The notes beneath the pieces were generated by a model. The model made no database searches. It saw nothing but the letters and a program-made list of their open reading frames with translations, and was not told the DNA's origin. Both the position numbers and the translations under genes were made by a program. DNA of 9,719 nucleotides, from NCBI GenBank assembly GCA_002402125.1, contig NVVG01000108.1:2937-12655 (forward strand). Direction: 5' to 3'. The DNA comes from Moraxellaceae bacterium. GTDB taxonomy: Bacteria > Pseudomonadota > Gammaproteobacteria > Pseudomonadales > Ketobacteraceae. Shown here in pieces: positions 1 to 6,051 of this stretch. Numbering within the stretch: position 1 is the stretch's first letter; each line of letters begins with the position of its first letter.

Positions 1-431
1 GTTCCATATACGCCATTGACGATTACCGGATCAACGTATGGAATTCCGTAAAAAGCCACATCACCCCACTGATCCGTCAATACCACGGGCTCCCAGCCTT
101 CTTTCAATGGTCCAACAATATGCAGGCCTGATTCCATTAGCTGACGCGCGCCAAACCCCAGTCGATCCCCACTGTCATGGTTGCCAGCGATCATGATTAC
201 AGGCACATCCAACTCACAACAAATTCGGTGTAATACATCATCCAGCAAGGACACCGCCTTCGCAGGAGGAATCGCTCGATCGTAGATATCCCCCGCTATC
301 AACACCACATCGACCCGATGTGACTGAATAATATCAATGATTTGATCCAATACTTTTTGTTGATCGTCAAGCAAGGATATATTATGAAATTGTCGGCCAA
401 TATGCCAATCGGAAGTATGTAGTATTCGCAC
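1..431 (-). CDS. sbcD: Exonuclease subunit SbcD, N-terminal 143 residues, partial at window edge
   Basis: SbcD is the Mn-dependent metallophosphoesterase subunit of the SbcCD nuclease, which cuts DNA hairpins, cruciform ends and protein-blocked ends in the cytoplasm. Reading leftwards from a GTG at 431, the protein opens MRILHTSDWHIGR. It shows the phosphoesterase motifs in order: DWH (D8, H10), GDIYDR around residues 47-52, and GNHDSGDR around 83-90, followed by FYGIPYVDP near 127-135. Known SbcD proteins are roughly 400 residues, so only the catalytic N-terminus is present and the rest lies beyond base 1. The GTG start is chosen because an in-frame TAG lies three codons upstream and no ATG intervenes; an AGG about 8 nt upstream is a weak ribosome site. 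sbcC would be expected further left (not visible). A terminator hairpin sits directly in front of the gene. Confidence 0.95.
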   Translation of the reverse strand, partial: MRILHTSDWHIGRQFHNISLLDDQQKVLDQIIDIIQSHRVDVVLIAGDIYDRAIPPAKAVSLLDDVLHRICCELDVPVIMIAGNHDSGDRLGFGARQLMESGLHIVGPLKEGWEPVVLTDQWGDVAFYGIPYVDPVIVNGVYG

Positions 432-454
432 AAATAGAACCTAAATTTAGCATC

Positions 455-479
455 AAAAAAGCGGAAAAAGTTTTTCCGC
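455..479 (-). terminator. Intrinsic terminator between the metallohydrolase gene and sbcD
   Basis: On the minus strand GCGGAAAAA, one C, then TTTTTCCGC form a perfect 9-bp inverted repeat (in practice about 8 bp with a 3-nt loop), followed at once by six T (460 down to 455). It lies about 50 nt past the stop of the metallohydrolase gene, so it most simply ends that transcript. It also lies only 24 nt before the sbcD start and could act as an attenuator in the sbcD leader. The plus strand has no T run, so it works in one direction only. Confidence 0.7.
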
Positions 480-499
480 ATAATGCGGCCATTATGCCA
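478..499 (-). promoter_or_regulatory. Perfect palindrome overlapping a possible extended -10 for sbcD
   Basis: GCATAATG (478-485), spacer CGGC, then CATTATGC (490-497) is a perfect 8-bp inverted repeat. Read on the minus strand it includes TGG followed by CATAAT (496-491), a good extended -10 element. The -35 region is poor (TTTCTC at best). If used, transcription would begin near 485 and run straight into the terminator hairpin at 455-479. The symmetry suggests an operator over the promoter. Alternatively it is only part of the 3' end structure of the upstream gene. Confidence 0.35.
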
Positions 500-530
500 T
501 AAGTCGCCCGTGGGAGAAACGGCTGTAGGT

Positions 531-1625
531 TTAGATATCCTCACTCGGCATGGCATTTGATGCAATTAACGTTGACGCTTCCCGCGCTGATTGTGTCATC
601 GCTTGCTTCCACCAATAATTCACGGGTTCGGGTGCATCAATAGATAATGCTTGGCCTATCTGCGGTGTCGTTAGGGCAACCCCCTTTTCTGCACACAGTG
701 CGGTAACACGTTCAAAGGGTTCAAACCACGCATGCATGGCTAAATCAAAAGTGCTGTTATGAATCGGCATCAGCCATTGCCCTCGCAAATCCAAATGGGC
801 TTGCACCGTATGTTCTGGCAACATATGCACGTCGGACCAGCTTTGATCGTAAGCCCCGGTCTCAATCATGGTCAAATCAAAGGGGCCATACTTTTCACCA
901 ATCTGTTTAAAGCCCGCAAAATAGCCACCATCACCACTAAAAAATATCCTCTGTGATGGCGTCAATATCACCCATGACGCCCACAGTGTGGCAAAACGAT
1001 CCGTCAATCCGCGCCCCGAAAAATGCTGCGCAGGTGTAGGCACCAACGTGAGGTCACCAACATTCACCGACTGCCACCAATCCAATTGGGTTATCTTATG
1101 TTTCGGTATCCCCCATTTAGCAAGAAGATCACCCACCCCAAGAGGGGCATAAAAATGCTGTGTTTTACCCGCAAGGGCTTTAACCGCAGCTTTATCTAAA
1201 TGGTCATAGTGATCGTGTGAAAGAATCACGCCTTTAATGTCAGGTAATTCCGCTAAAGTTATTGGCGGCTGATGGAAGCGTTTCGGGCCTGCCCATTGAA
1301 CCGGTGACGCTCGCTGACAAAAAACAGGATCCGTTATCCAGAATTCACCCTGTAATTTCATCAGAATTGTTGAATGTCCTAACCGGTACAGGGTGTTATT
1401 GGGCGCTGCCATTAATACTTTGCGTGTAAGTGGTTGCACAGGAATCGGGTTTTTCGGTGTTGCCTCCCGAGACTTTTCAAATATATAGCGCTTAGTAATT
1501 TCATGGGCTTTATCCCAACTCACAACATTAACCCGTTCAATATTGTGGAATTTACCCGACGCATAGTGAGGCCTATTGTGCTGCCTATTGTGCGTCAAAT
1601 TGTTCGACGATTCTTTGTAAGTCAT
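531..1625 (-). CDS. NAPE-PLD-like metallo-beta-lactamase-fold hydrolase
   Basis: This 364-residue protein is a soluble zinc-dependent hydrolase of the metallo-beta-lactamase fold, closest in pattern to the NAPE-hydrolysing phospholipase D / RomA-like branch (Lactamase_B_2). Visible motifs are YRLGHSTILM (80-89), ITDPVF (97-102), the metal motif SHDHYDHLD (136-144, with H137, H139, D141, H142), PAQHFSGR (198-205, H201), FSGDGGY (229-235, D232) and MPIHNSTFD (286-294, H289). Together these give a full binuclear metal site. Length is normal for bacterial members. No signal peptide is seen, so a cytoplasmic location is likely. The substrate cannot be read from sequence; bacterial members are often annotated as acting on phospholipid-like or phosphodiester substrates. 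The start ATG at 1625 has GGTGAT six nt upstream and a sigma70-like promoter just before it. It is divergent from the ABC genes and followed by a terminator. Confidence 0.9.
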   Translation of the reverse strand: MTYKESSNNLTHNRQHNRPHYASGKFHNIERVNVVSWDKAHEITKRYIFEKSREATPKNPIPVQPLTRKVLMAAPNNTLYRLGHSTILMKLQGEFWITDPVFCQRASPVQWAGPKRFHQPPITLAELPDIKGVILSHDHYDHLDKAAVKALAGKTQHFYAPLGVGDLLAKWGIPKHKITQLDWWQSVNVGDLTLVPTPAQHFSGRGLTDRFATLWASWVILTPSQRIFFSGDGGYFAGFKQIGEKYGPFDLTMIETGAYDQSWSDVHMLPEHTVQAHLDLRGQWLMPIHNSTFDLAMHAWFEPFERVTALCAEKGVALTTPQIGQALSIDAPEPVNYWWKQAMTQSAREASTLIASNAMPSEDI

Positions 1626-1653
1626 TCGATATCACCATCACCTCGTTTCTTCC

Positions 1654-1682
1654 AGCATATAAAGCTCACCCTAAAATGTAAA
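1654..1682 (-). promoter_or_regulatory. Sigma70-type promoter for the metallohydrolase gene
   Basis: On the minus strand, TTTACA (1682-1677) is followed by a 17-nt spacer and TATGCT (1659-1654). The -35 matches TTGACA at five of six positions and the -10 matches TATAAT at four of six. The predicted start near 1647 gives a leader of about 20 nt containing the ribosome site, which fits the gene well. A second TTTACA lies about 14 bp upstream. Confidence 0.5.
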
Positions 1683-1844
1683 TCCATACAATGTAAACAC
1701 AGAGTTTCGCCCATAGAACAAATAATGCCGCAGCCTACCCCACGGAAAGATTAGGGTACACATATAACGGCTGGATGGATTGATATACAAACTCCAATGA
1801 ACACTGTACATTGCTAGCAGCATTTACTACCAAGGATTATCCCG

Positions 1845-2696
1845 TTGTCGACGTCCATTAGTACAGAACAATCCAGCCCTTACGCGAAATTCCTCCATTC
1901 TTTATGGGTCATTGCCCAATTTGAATTAGTTCGATTATTTGCCACTCGGCGAGGATTGCTAACCTTATTTACTTTCTCGGTAGTATGGTATTTCCTGCTC
2001 ACCAAGGGGGTGATGGCCGCAGCAAATTTTATTCAGCAAAATACCAGCGCAATGCCTAACGCACTCCTCAACTCTGCAGGGCTTGGAACGTTTCTCACCT
2101 GGCCGGTTGCCGAATTTTCCGCTTACTGGACTTTTTCGTTATACCTATTTCCAATCTTTTCACTACTTTTTAGCGCCGATCAAACAGCCTCAGATCGCGA
2201 CCGAGGCAGCCTGCGTTTCCTGATGTTACGTAGCTCACGAGACTGTGTGTTTTTTGGGCGATTCGCCGGACAAATGATTATCCAAAGCGCTCTAGTCATG
2301 GTTACCCTGCTCAGCACTCTTATTGTTGCCCTAACCCACAATATGGAATCCATCGCTGCCAGCCTACAGTGTGTGCTAATGATTGCCGCGAATCTTATTT
2401 TGGTGTTACTGCCGTTTACTGCTTTGATGGCGTTATTATCCGCTGCTGTGCGCTCCCCACTGCAAGCGATGATTCTCGCCCTACTCGTGCTACTCATCTT
2501 GTCCTCGGTTTTTTCCAGCATTAATTACCGCTGGCCGATGCTTGAATTCTTAACCTATTTAATTCCTGGCATACATTTAAACGAATTAAGAGAACTACCA
2601 CCCACGGAAACGTTATCGCTGGCCTACATCCCTATTTTTCAAACCTTGTTCCTGTTGTTTGTCGGGCGTTTCGTTATGGCTAAGGGAGCATTATAA
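1845..2696 (+). CDS. ABC-2 type transporter permease
   Basis: This is a 283-residue integral inner-membrane protein, the membrane half of a two-gene ABC exporter. After an approximately 37-residue cytoplasmic N-terminus (IAQFELVRLFATRRG, typical of ABC-2 permeases) there are about six hydrophobic segments, near residues 38-60, 92-110, 142-163, 172-200, 206-224 and 260-278. An acidic/basic loop ASDRDRGSLRFLMLRSS (114-130) resembles the cytoplasmic loop that follows the second helix in NosY-like permeases. The start is a TTG with AAGG nine nt upstream; the only other in-frame options after the upstream TAG at 1815 are non-canonical codons, and the next ATG falls inside the first helix. It is co-translated with the ATPase gene, whose ATG shares its last base. 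The transported substrate is unknown. No NosD-like or substrate-binding partner is present. Confidence 0.85.
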   Translation: MSTSISTEQSSPYAKFLHSLWVIAQFELVRLFATRRGLLTLFTFSVVWYFLLTKGVMAAANFIQQNTSAMPNALLNSAGLGTFLTWPVAEFSAYWTFSLYLFPIFSLLFSADQTASDRDRGSLRFLMLRSSRDCVFFGRFAGQMIIQSALVMVTLLSTLIVALTHNMESIAASLQCVLMIAANLILVLLPFTALMALLSAAVRSPLQAMILALLVLLILSSVFSSINYRWPMLEFLTYLIPGIHLNELRELPPTETLSLAYIPIFQTLFLLFVGRFVMAKGAL

Positions 2697-3616
2697 TGTC
2701 GTTGATTCAATGCCAAGGGCTTAGCAAACGTTTTGCAGATAAAACGGTTCTGCACGATCTTTGCTTCGAGCTACCTGCGAGCCAGCCCATTGCCTTAGTT
2801 GGCCCCAATGGTGCGGGAAAAACCACGTTATTTAGTATTTTATGTGGGTATATCCGCCCCACCAGCGGCAACGTGCGTATTTTGGGGCACAAACCTGGCT
2901 CTGCCGAATTGTTTGGCCGAATAAGTGCGTTACCTCAAGATGCCCAGCTCGACCCTCGGTTTAGCATTTGTCGGCAATTGATGCTTTTTGCCCAATTACA
3001 AGGATTCAACAAACGAGCGGCCAGACAAGAAGCCGAGCGCGTATTATCCTTGATGCAATTAGAGGATGTAATACAGCAAAAGCCCGCCACCTTAAGCCAT
3101 GGCATGAGGAAACGCGTCGCTATTGCCCAAGCCCTCATCGGCAACCCCGAACTGGTATTATTAGATGAGCCCACCGCAGGTTTGGACCCGGTGAACGCCC
3201 GCAACATTAGAGACATCGTCCATCAACACTCAGATAACACCACGTTTATCATCAGTTCACACAATCTGTCGGAACTTGAGCAACTGTGCGATACCGTGCT
3301 TCATCTTAATAATGGGCATTTGCAACAACAGGTTGACCTAACAAGGACCCAAGATACCAACAATCCGGTATCTTTTCTTACGATACACATGGATAACTGT
3401 CCCAGCGATGCGTTTATCCAACGAGTTTCTGCCTTAGCCGGTGTAAACTCGGTTGAACCTCGGCAAAAGAATCAATTCGTCATTAGTTACCAACCCATCA
3501 ATACATCCCCCTTGGATCAACAATTACTAATGTGCATTAAAGACAACCAATGGGAATACCGGCAACTCATCAAAGGCAAAACGCTTGAGGAGCAACTGTT
3601 TGCAAGTGAGCGATAA
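2696..3616 (+). CDS. ABC transporter ATP-binding protein
   Basis: This 306-residue cytoplasmic ATPase powers the permease encoded just before it. Visible motifs are Walker A GPNGAGKT (36-43), Q-loop at Q81 (ALPQDAQ), signature LSHGMRKR (133-140), Walker B LVLLDEPT (153-160) with the D-loop AGLDP (161-165), and the switch histidine in SSHN (H189). It belongs to the CcmA/NosF-like class of single-domain export ATPases. Residues 215-306 form an extra C-terminal region with no motif I recognise, common in this class. The signature reads LSHGM rather than LSGGQ, a variation also found among ABC-2-associated ATPases. The stop/start overlap TAATG with the permease, plus AGGGAG eight nt before the ATG, indicates translational coupling. 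No convincing terminator follows. Confidence 0.93.
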   Translation: MSLIQCQGLSKRFADKTVLHDLCFELPASQPIALVGPNGAGKTTLFSILCGYIRPTSGNVRILGHKPGSAELFGRISALPQDAQLDPRFSICRQLMLFAQLQGFNKRAARQEAERVLSLMQLEDVIQQKPATLSHGMRKRVAIAQALIGNPELVLLDEPTAGLDPVNARNIRDIVHQHSDNTTFIISSHNLSELEQLCDTVLHLNNGHLQQQVDLTRTQDTNNPVSFLTIHMDNCPSDAFIQRVSALAGVNSVEPRQKNQFVISYQPINTSPLDQQLLMCIKDNQWEYRQLIKGKTLEEQLFASER

Positions 3617-3718
3617 CCGCCCGCACATGTATAAAAATGCGTCAATGCTCTCAAATCAATAAATCTAAACGATTTTTTACTTGCGATTTTACTCAAAAAA
3701 AGCGACTGTTCGTCGTGC

Positions 3719-3748
3719 TTGCTCACCTAAAAGCTATGTAAGTAATTA
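3719..3748 (+). promoter_or_regulatory. Weak promoter candidate for the small exported protein
   Basis: TTGCTC (3719-3724), an 18-nt spacer and TAATTA (3743-3748) lie about 50 nt ahead of the start at 3798, in a locally AT-rich stretch. The remaining spacer from 3617 holds no open frame I would call a gene. The match is modest and other hexamer pairs in this AT-rich stretch are possible. Confidence 0.3.
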
Positions 3749-3797
3749 ATAATAACATTTGAAGTAAGTTCCCTATGACTAATTCAAGGATATAAAA

Positions 3798-4031
3798 ATG
3801 AGTATTAAAGCGATTGCAACCACACTAAGCATGGTTTTTGTAGCTGTTTCTGGACAGGCATTTGCCGACACAGGACATGCAGAAAAAGCAAACACCGAAA
3901 TGGCCAAAGATGCACCCGCTGCAGGCCAGGAAGAAACCGCAATGGCTAAAGATGAAGTAGCTGCAGAAGAAACCACTACTGAAAATGCAGCAACGACTGA
4001 AGAAACAACTGCAACTGAAGCTGCGAAGTAA
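3798..4031 (+). CDS. Small acidic low-complexity exported protein, function unknown
   Basis: This 77-residue protein has a clean Sec signal peptide: K4, a hydrophobic core around residues 5-17, and an AxA cleavage site QAFA before D24. The mature 54 residues are almost entirely Ala, Glu, Thr, Lys and Asp, with no cysteine and no aromatic residue. By my count there are 14 acidic residues against 4 lysines. MAKD occurs twice (35-38 and 49-52) and the tail is runs of Glu and Thr (EETTTEN, TEETTATE), so the region is probably disordered. AAGGA seven nt before the ATG is a strong ribosome site. It stands alone between the ABC operon and a structured spacer. It could be a periplasmic acidic, cation-binding or surface-associated peptide, but no family is recognised. 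Confidence 0.75.
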   Translation: MSIKAIATTLSMVFVAVSGQAFADTGHAEKANTEMAKDAPAAGQEETAMAKDEVAAEETTTENAATTEETTATEAAK

Positions 4032-4049
4032 TTCCAGTCAGTTACGCTT

Positions 4050-4092
4050 CGTCTACAGTGGACAGGTGCTACGACCACCACCACTGTAGACG
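4050..4092 (+). repeat. Perfect 12-bp inverted repeat downstream of the small exported protein gene
   Basis: The arms are CGTCTACAGTGG (4050-4061) and CCACTGTAGACG (4081-4092) with a 19-nt loop. The loop holds an inner GGTG/CACC pairing (4065-4068 with 4076-4079). It begins 19 nt after the stop at 4031 and has no T run after it, so it is not a textbook terminator. It could protect the 3' end of the small mRNA or act as a protein site, since its arms contain a motif that recurs at 4185. Confidence 0.6.
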
Positions 4093-4192
4093 TTAGATAT
4101 TAAACACTGCAACTAACCTCCCGTAGCCCCCTCCCCCCCCTATTCAGCGACACCATTCTGTAAGAAAACACTGCAAACACACGACTACAGTG
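4053..4192. promoter_or_regulatory. Cluster of CTACAGTG motifs and AAACACTGCAA repeats before the flavoprotein operon
   Basis: CTACAGTG occurs at 4053-4060 and 4185-4192, and its reverse complement CACTGTAG at 4082-4089. In addition the 11-mer AAACACTGCAA occurs as a direct repeat at 4102-4112 and 4166-4176. The second copy's CACTG forms an inverted pair with CAGTG at 4188-4192. Half-sites in both orientations upstream of an operon suggest binding sites for a dimeric regulator, though no such regulator is encoded in the window. A C8 run (4133-4140) preceded by C5 lies between the repeats. Confidence 0.35.
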
Positions 4193-4256
4193 ATATACCT
4201 AACAATTGCTGAAATCTTGAGGTTTTTAATGTCGCGCAAATGCCACCCATCCCGGT

Positions 4257-4288
4257 TTGACCGCAAATTTGTATTGGCTTTCGATTAA
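4257..4288 (+). promoter_or_regulatory. Possible promoter abutting the flavoprotein start
   Basis: TTGACC (4257-4262) matches the -35 consensus at five of six positions. About 18-20 nt later the only -10-like bases are TCGATT or GATTAA, a poor match, ending at the start codon itself. No Shine-Dalgarno sequence precedes the ATG at 4289. If this promoter is real, the mRNA would start at or very near the ATG and be leaderless. The mismatch at -10 could alternatively mean a non-housekeeping sigma factor. Confidence 0.25.
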
Positions 4289-5386
4289 ATGAAAACCATT
4301 GTACTCGTCGGTGGCGGTCACGCCCATTTAGCCGTACTGCTAGACTTAGCAAGCCGCCCAATACCGGACACAAAAGTAATCTTAATTACCCCAGAGCCCT
4401 TTCAATGGTATTCAGGCATGTTACCGGGATTAATAGCAGGCCAATATCAACCCGATGAATGCCAAATAGATTTGCGCCCCCTAGTCGTTCGTGCCGGGAT
4501 AACATTGGTGTTGGCTGAAGTCATGGGAATGGACGCTGACCAGCACTGTGTTTGCTTGCGTGATGGCACCCGCATTGACTATGACATGCTGTCGCTGGAT
4601 GTTGGCAGCTCCACTGACACCTCATGGCTAACAGTGGGCAAACACCCCATCATCCCATTAAAACCTATCGATAACTTTGTTCAGCAATGGAATACCTTTT
4701 TATCTCAAACATCAAATGCCCCCTCCCGCCATATTGCCGTAGTAGGCGCTGGCGCGGCTGGGGTGGAAGTTGCTTGCGCCGTATATCACGCGCTAAACCA
4801 ACCGACCAGCAAGACAACAATCAGTTTAATTGGCACATCGTCCGGGTTACTGCCCGGTCATGGAAAAAACGTGATTAAGCGCATTCAGGGGATTATTGAC
4901 CATTGCGGAATTGACTTTTACCCTTACCAGGCGGTAGCGACGGAAGAAGGACTATTGCTGTCCTCAGGCACCCTACTGACGGCCGACTGTGTCATCGCAG
5001 CAACGGGCGGTATCGCTCACGACTGGCTACAATTATCACACCTTAGCCTGGACCAATCCGGCTTTATATCCGTAGACAGCACACATCGCAGCCTATCTCA
5101 TCGCAACGTGTTTGCGGTCGGTGACGTGTGCTCTCGGCAAGACCGCTATATTGCCCGATCAGGCGTGCATGCCGTACATGCAGGACCAATACTCGCCCAT
5201 AATCTACGTGCCATCACCCAAGGCTATCCTTTAAAGCCATATGATGCTAAAACACGTTCTTTGTACCTTCTATCTTGCGGAGGCCGTCACGGCGTCATGT
5301 CGTGGGGTAAATTTAGTGCCTCTGGAACCTGGGTCTGGCATTGGAAAAACCATATCGACAAAAAATTCATTAAGCGCTTTTTATGA
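4289..5386 (+). CDS. FAD-dependent NAD(P)-type oxidoreductase, like the N-terminal half of SelD fusions
   Basis: This 365-residue pyridine nucleotide-disulfide type flavoprotein should transfer electrons between NAD(P)H and an unknown acceptor. The N-terminal FAD-binding loop is VLVGGGHAHLAVL (5-17). The motif PFQWYSGMLPGLIAG (37-51) followed by DECQIDLRPL (56-65) is typical of the group modelled as TIGR03169, found fused to SelD or standing alone. The NAD(P) loop is VVGAGAAGVE (151-160) and the second FAD contact is NVFAVGDV (273-280). No paired redox cysteines (CxxC or CxxxxC) are visible near the FAD loop, so it is more like NDH-2 or sulfide:quinone type enzymes than a disulfide reductase. 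It is complete without a SelD domain. An in-frame TAA lies immediately before the ATG, fixing the start; no ribosome site is seen. Its TGA overlaps an ATG in the sigma factor frame. Confidence 0.85.
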   Translation: MKTIVLVGGGHAHLAVLLDLASRPIPDTKVILITPEPFQWYSGMLPGLIAGQYQPDECQIDLRPLVVRAGITLVLAEVMGMDADQHCVCLRDGTRIDYDMLSLDVGSSTDTSWLTVGKHPIIPLKPIDNFVQQWNTFLSQTSNAPSRHIAVVGAGAAGVEVACAVYHALNQPTSKTTISLIGTSSGLLPGHGKNVIKRIQGIIDHCGIDFYPYQAVATEEGLLLSSGTLLTADCVIAATGGIAHDWLQLSHLSLDQSGFISVDSTHRSLSHRNVFAVGDVCSRQDRYIARSGVHAVHAGPILAHNLRAITQGYPLKPYDAKTRSLYLLSCGGRHGVMSWGKFSASGTWVWHWKNHIDKKFIKRFL

Positions 5387-5404
5387 AGCGCCGAGTAAAG
5401 CACC

Positions 5405-5409
5405 AAGGA
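5405..5409 (+). promoter_or_regulatory. Ribosome binding site that decides the sigma factor start
   Basis: AAGGA six nt upstream of the ATG at 5416 is the only good Shine-Dalgarno near the sigma gene. The alternative in-frame ATG at 5383 overlaps the flavoprotein stop (ATGA) but has no such site. I therefore place the start at 5416. Confidence 0.6.
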
Positions 5410-5415
5410 ATACAA

Positions 5416-6051
5416 ATGACAGGCAGCACCGACAACATTGAAACCATTGCCCAACCTACCTTAGGTGAGGCATCCAAGCTACATGATGCCGAATACTTGG
5501 AAGAACTGCGACTGCAAATGATCAAATTTGCCAATCTGCAAATCAATGATCCTCATTTGGCTGAAGATGCCGTGCAAGAGGCATTAATAGGCGCCTTTAA
5601 AAAAGCCGATTCTTTTGCTGGTCGATCGGCCTTTAAAACCTGGGTTTTCGCGATATTAAAGAACAAGATAATCGACATCCTGAGAAAGCGACAACGCTTA
5701 GCTGAGGTGAGTGATTTGATAAATAACGATGATGAAGGCGAAGCACTTAACTCTCTTTTTGATAAGAAAGGCCACTGGAATCCAGATGACAAACCCAGCA
5801 GCTGGGGAGATCCAGAAAAATCATTTAAGCAAGAACAATTCTGGGTGGTATTTGAAACCTGTCTAAACAACTTACCGGGAAACCAAGCCAAAGTATTTAT
5901 GATGCGCGAATACATTGGGCTAGATACCGAAGAAATTTGTAAAGAAGTAGACCTTACCGTCAGCAACTTACATGTCATGCTCTATAGAGCGAGGCTCAGA
6001 CTACAAAAATGCCTAGAACTTAAATGGTATGGAGGTGAAGCTCATGCTTAG
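5416..6051 (+). CDS. Sigma-70 family (ECF-like) RNA polymerase sigma factor, TIGR02943-type
   Basis: This 211-residue alternative sigma factor has only regions 2 and 4. Region 2 runs about 27-94, with DPHLAEDAVQEALIGAF (45-61) and the -10-recognition helix FKTWVFAILKNKIIDILRKR (73-92). The linker carries FDKKGHW (115-121) and the pattern WGDPEKSFKQEQFWVVFE (130-147). Region 4 (about 141-202) has LPGNQAKVFMMREYIGLDTEEI (153-174) and a helix-turn-helix around 172-198 ending YRARLRLQ. The FDxxGHW linker and FMMRE pattern match my memory of TIGR02943 sigma factors. An alternative start at 5383 would add 11 basic residues and couple it to the flavoprotein stop. The anti-sigma gene begins before this gene stops, the usual sigma/anti-sigma arrangement. 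No clear target promoter pair was found in the window. Confidence 0.9.
   Translation: MTGSTDNIETIAQPTLGEASKLHDAEYLEELRLQMIKFANLQINDPHLAEDAVQEALIGAFKKADSFAGRSAFKTWVFAILKNKIIDILRKRQRLAEVSDLINNDDEGEALNSLFDKKGHWNPDDKPSSWGDPEKSFKQEQFWVVFETCLNNLPGNQAKVFMMREYIGLDTEEICKEVDLTVSNLHVMLYRARLRLQKCLELKWYGGEAHA
6031..6037 (+). promoter_or_regulatory. Strong ribosome binding site for the anti-sigma gene
   Basis: GGAGGTG lies six nt before the ATG at 6044, inside the last codons of the sigma gene. It favours 6044 over the in-frame ATG at 6029, which would place the ribosome site inside the coding sequence. Confidence 0.75.

Noticed and set aside
1434..1754. Plus-strand open frame covering the 5' end of the metallohydrolase gene and part of the divergent spacer
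   Set aside because: It is antisense to a conserved enzyme, has no family pattern, and its apparent short peptide repeats come from the tandem CCTATTGTG bases that encode HNRQHNRPH on the other strand.
3661..3678. AAATC-TAAAC-GATTT followed by T as a terminator for the ABC operon
   Set aside because: The stem is only five pairs and almost all A-T, too weak to call.
4197..4227. ACCT/AGGT with CAA/TTG pairing followed by five T
   Set aside because: Seven pairs broken by a two-base bulge; too weak to claim as a terminator of a spacer RNA, though worth recalling if a small RNA is found there.
5553..5978. A 141-codon open frame antisense to the sigma factor gene
   Set aside because: It lies wholly inside a well-supported sigma gene, has no recognisable domain or ribosome site, and its composition looks like a reverse-strand shadow.
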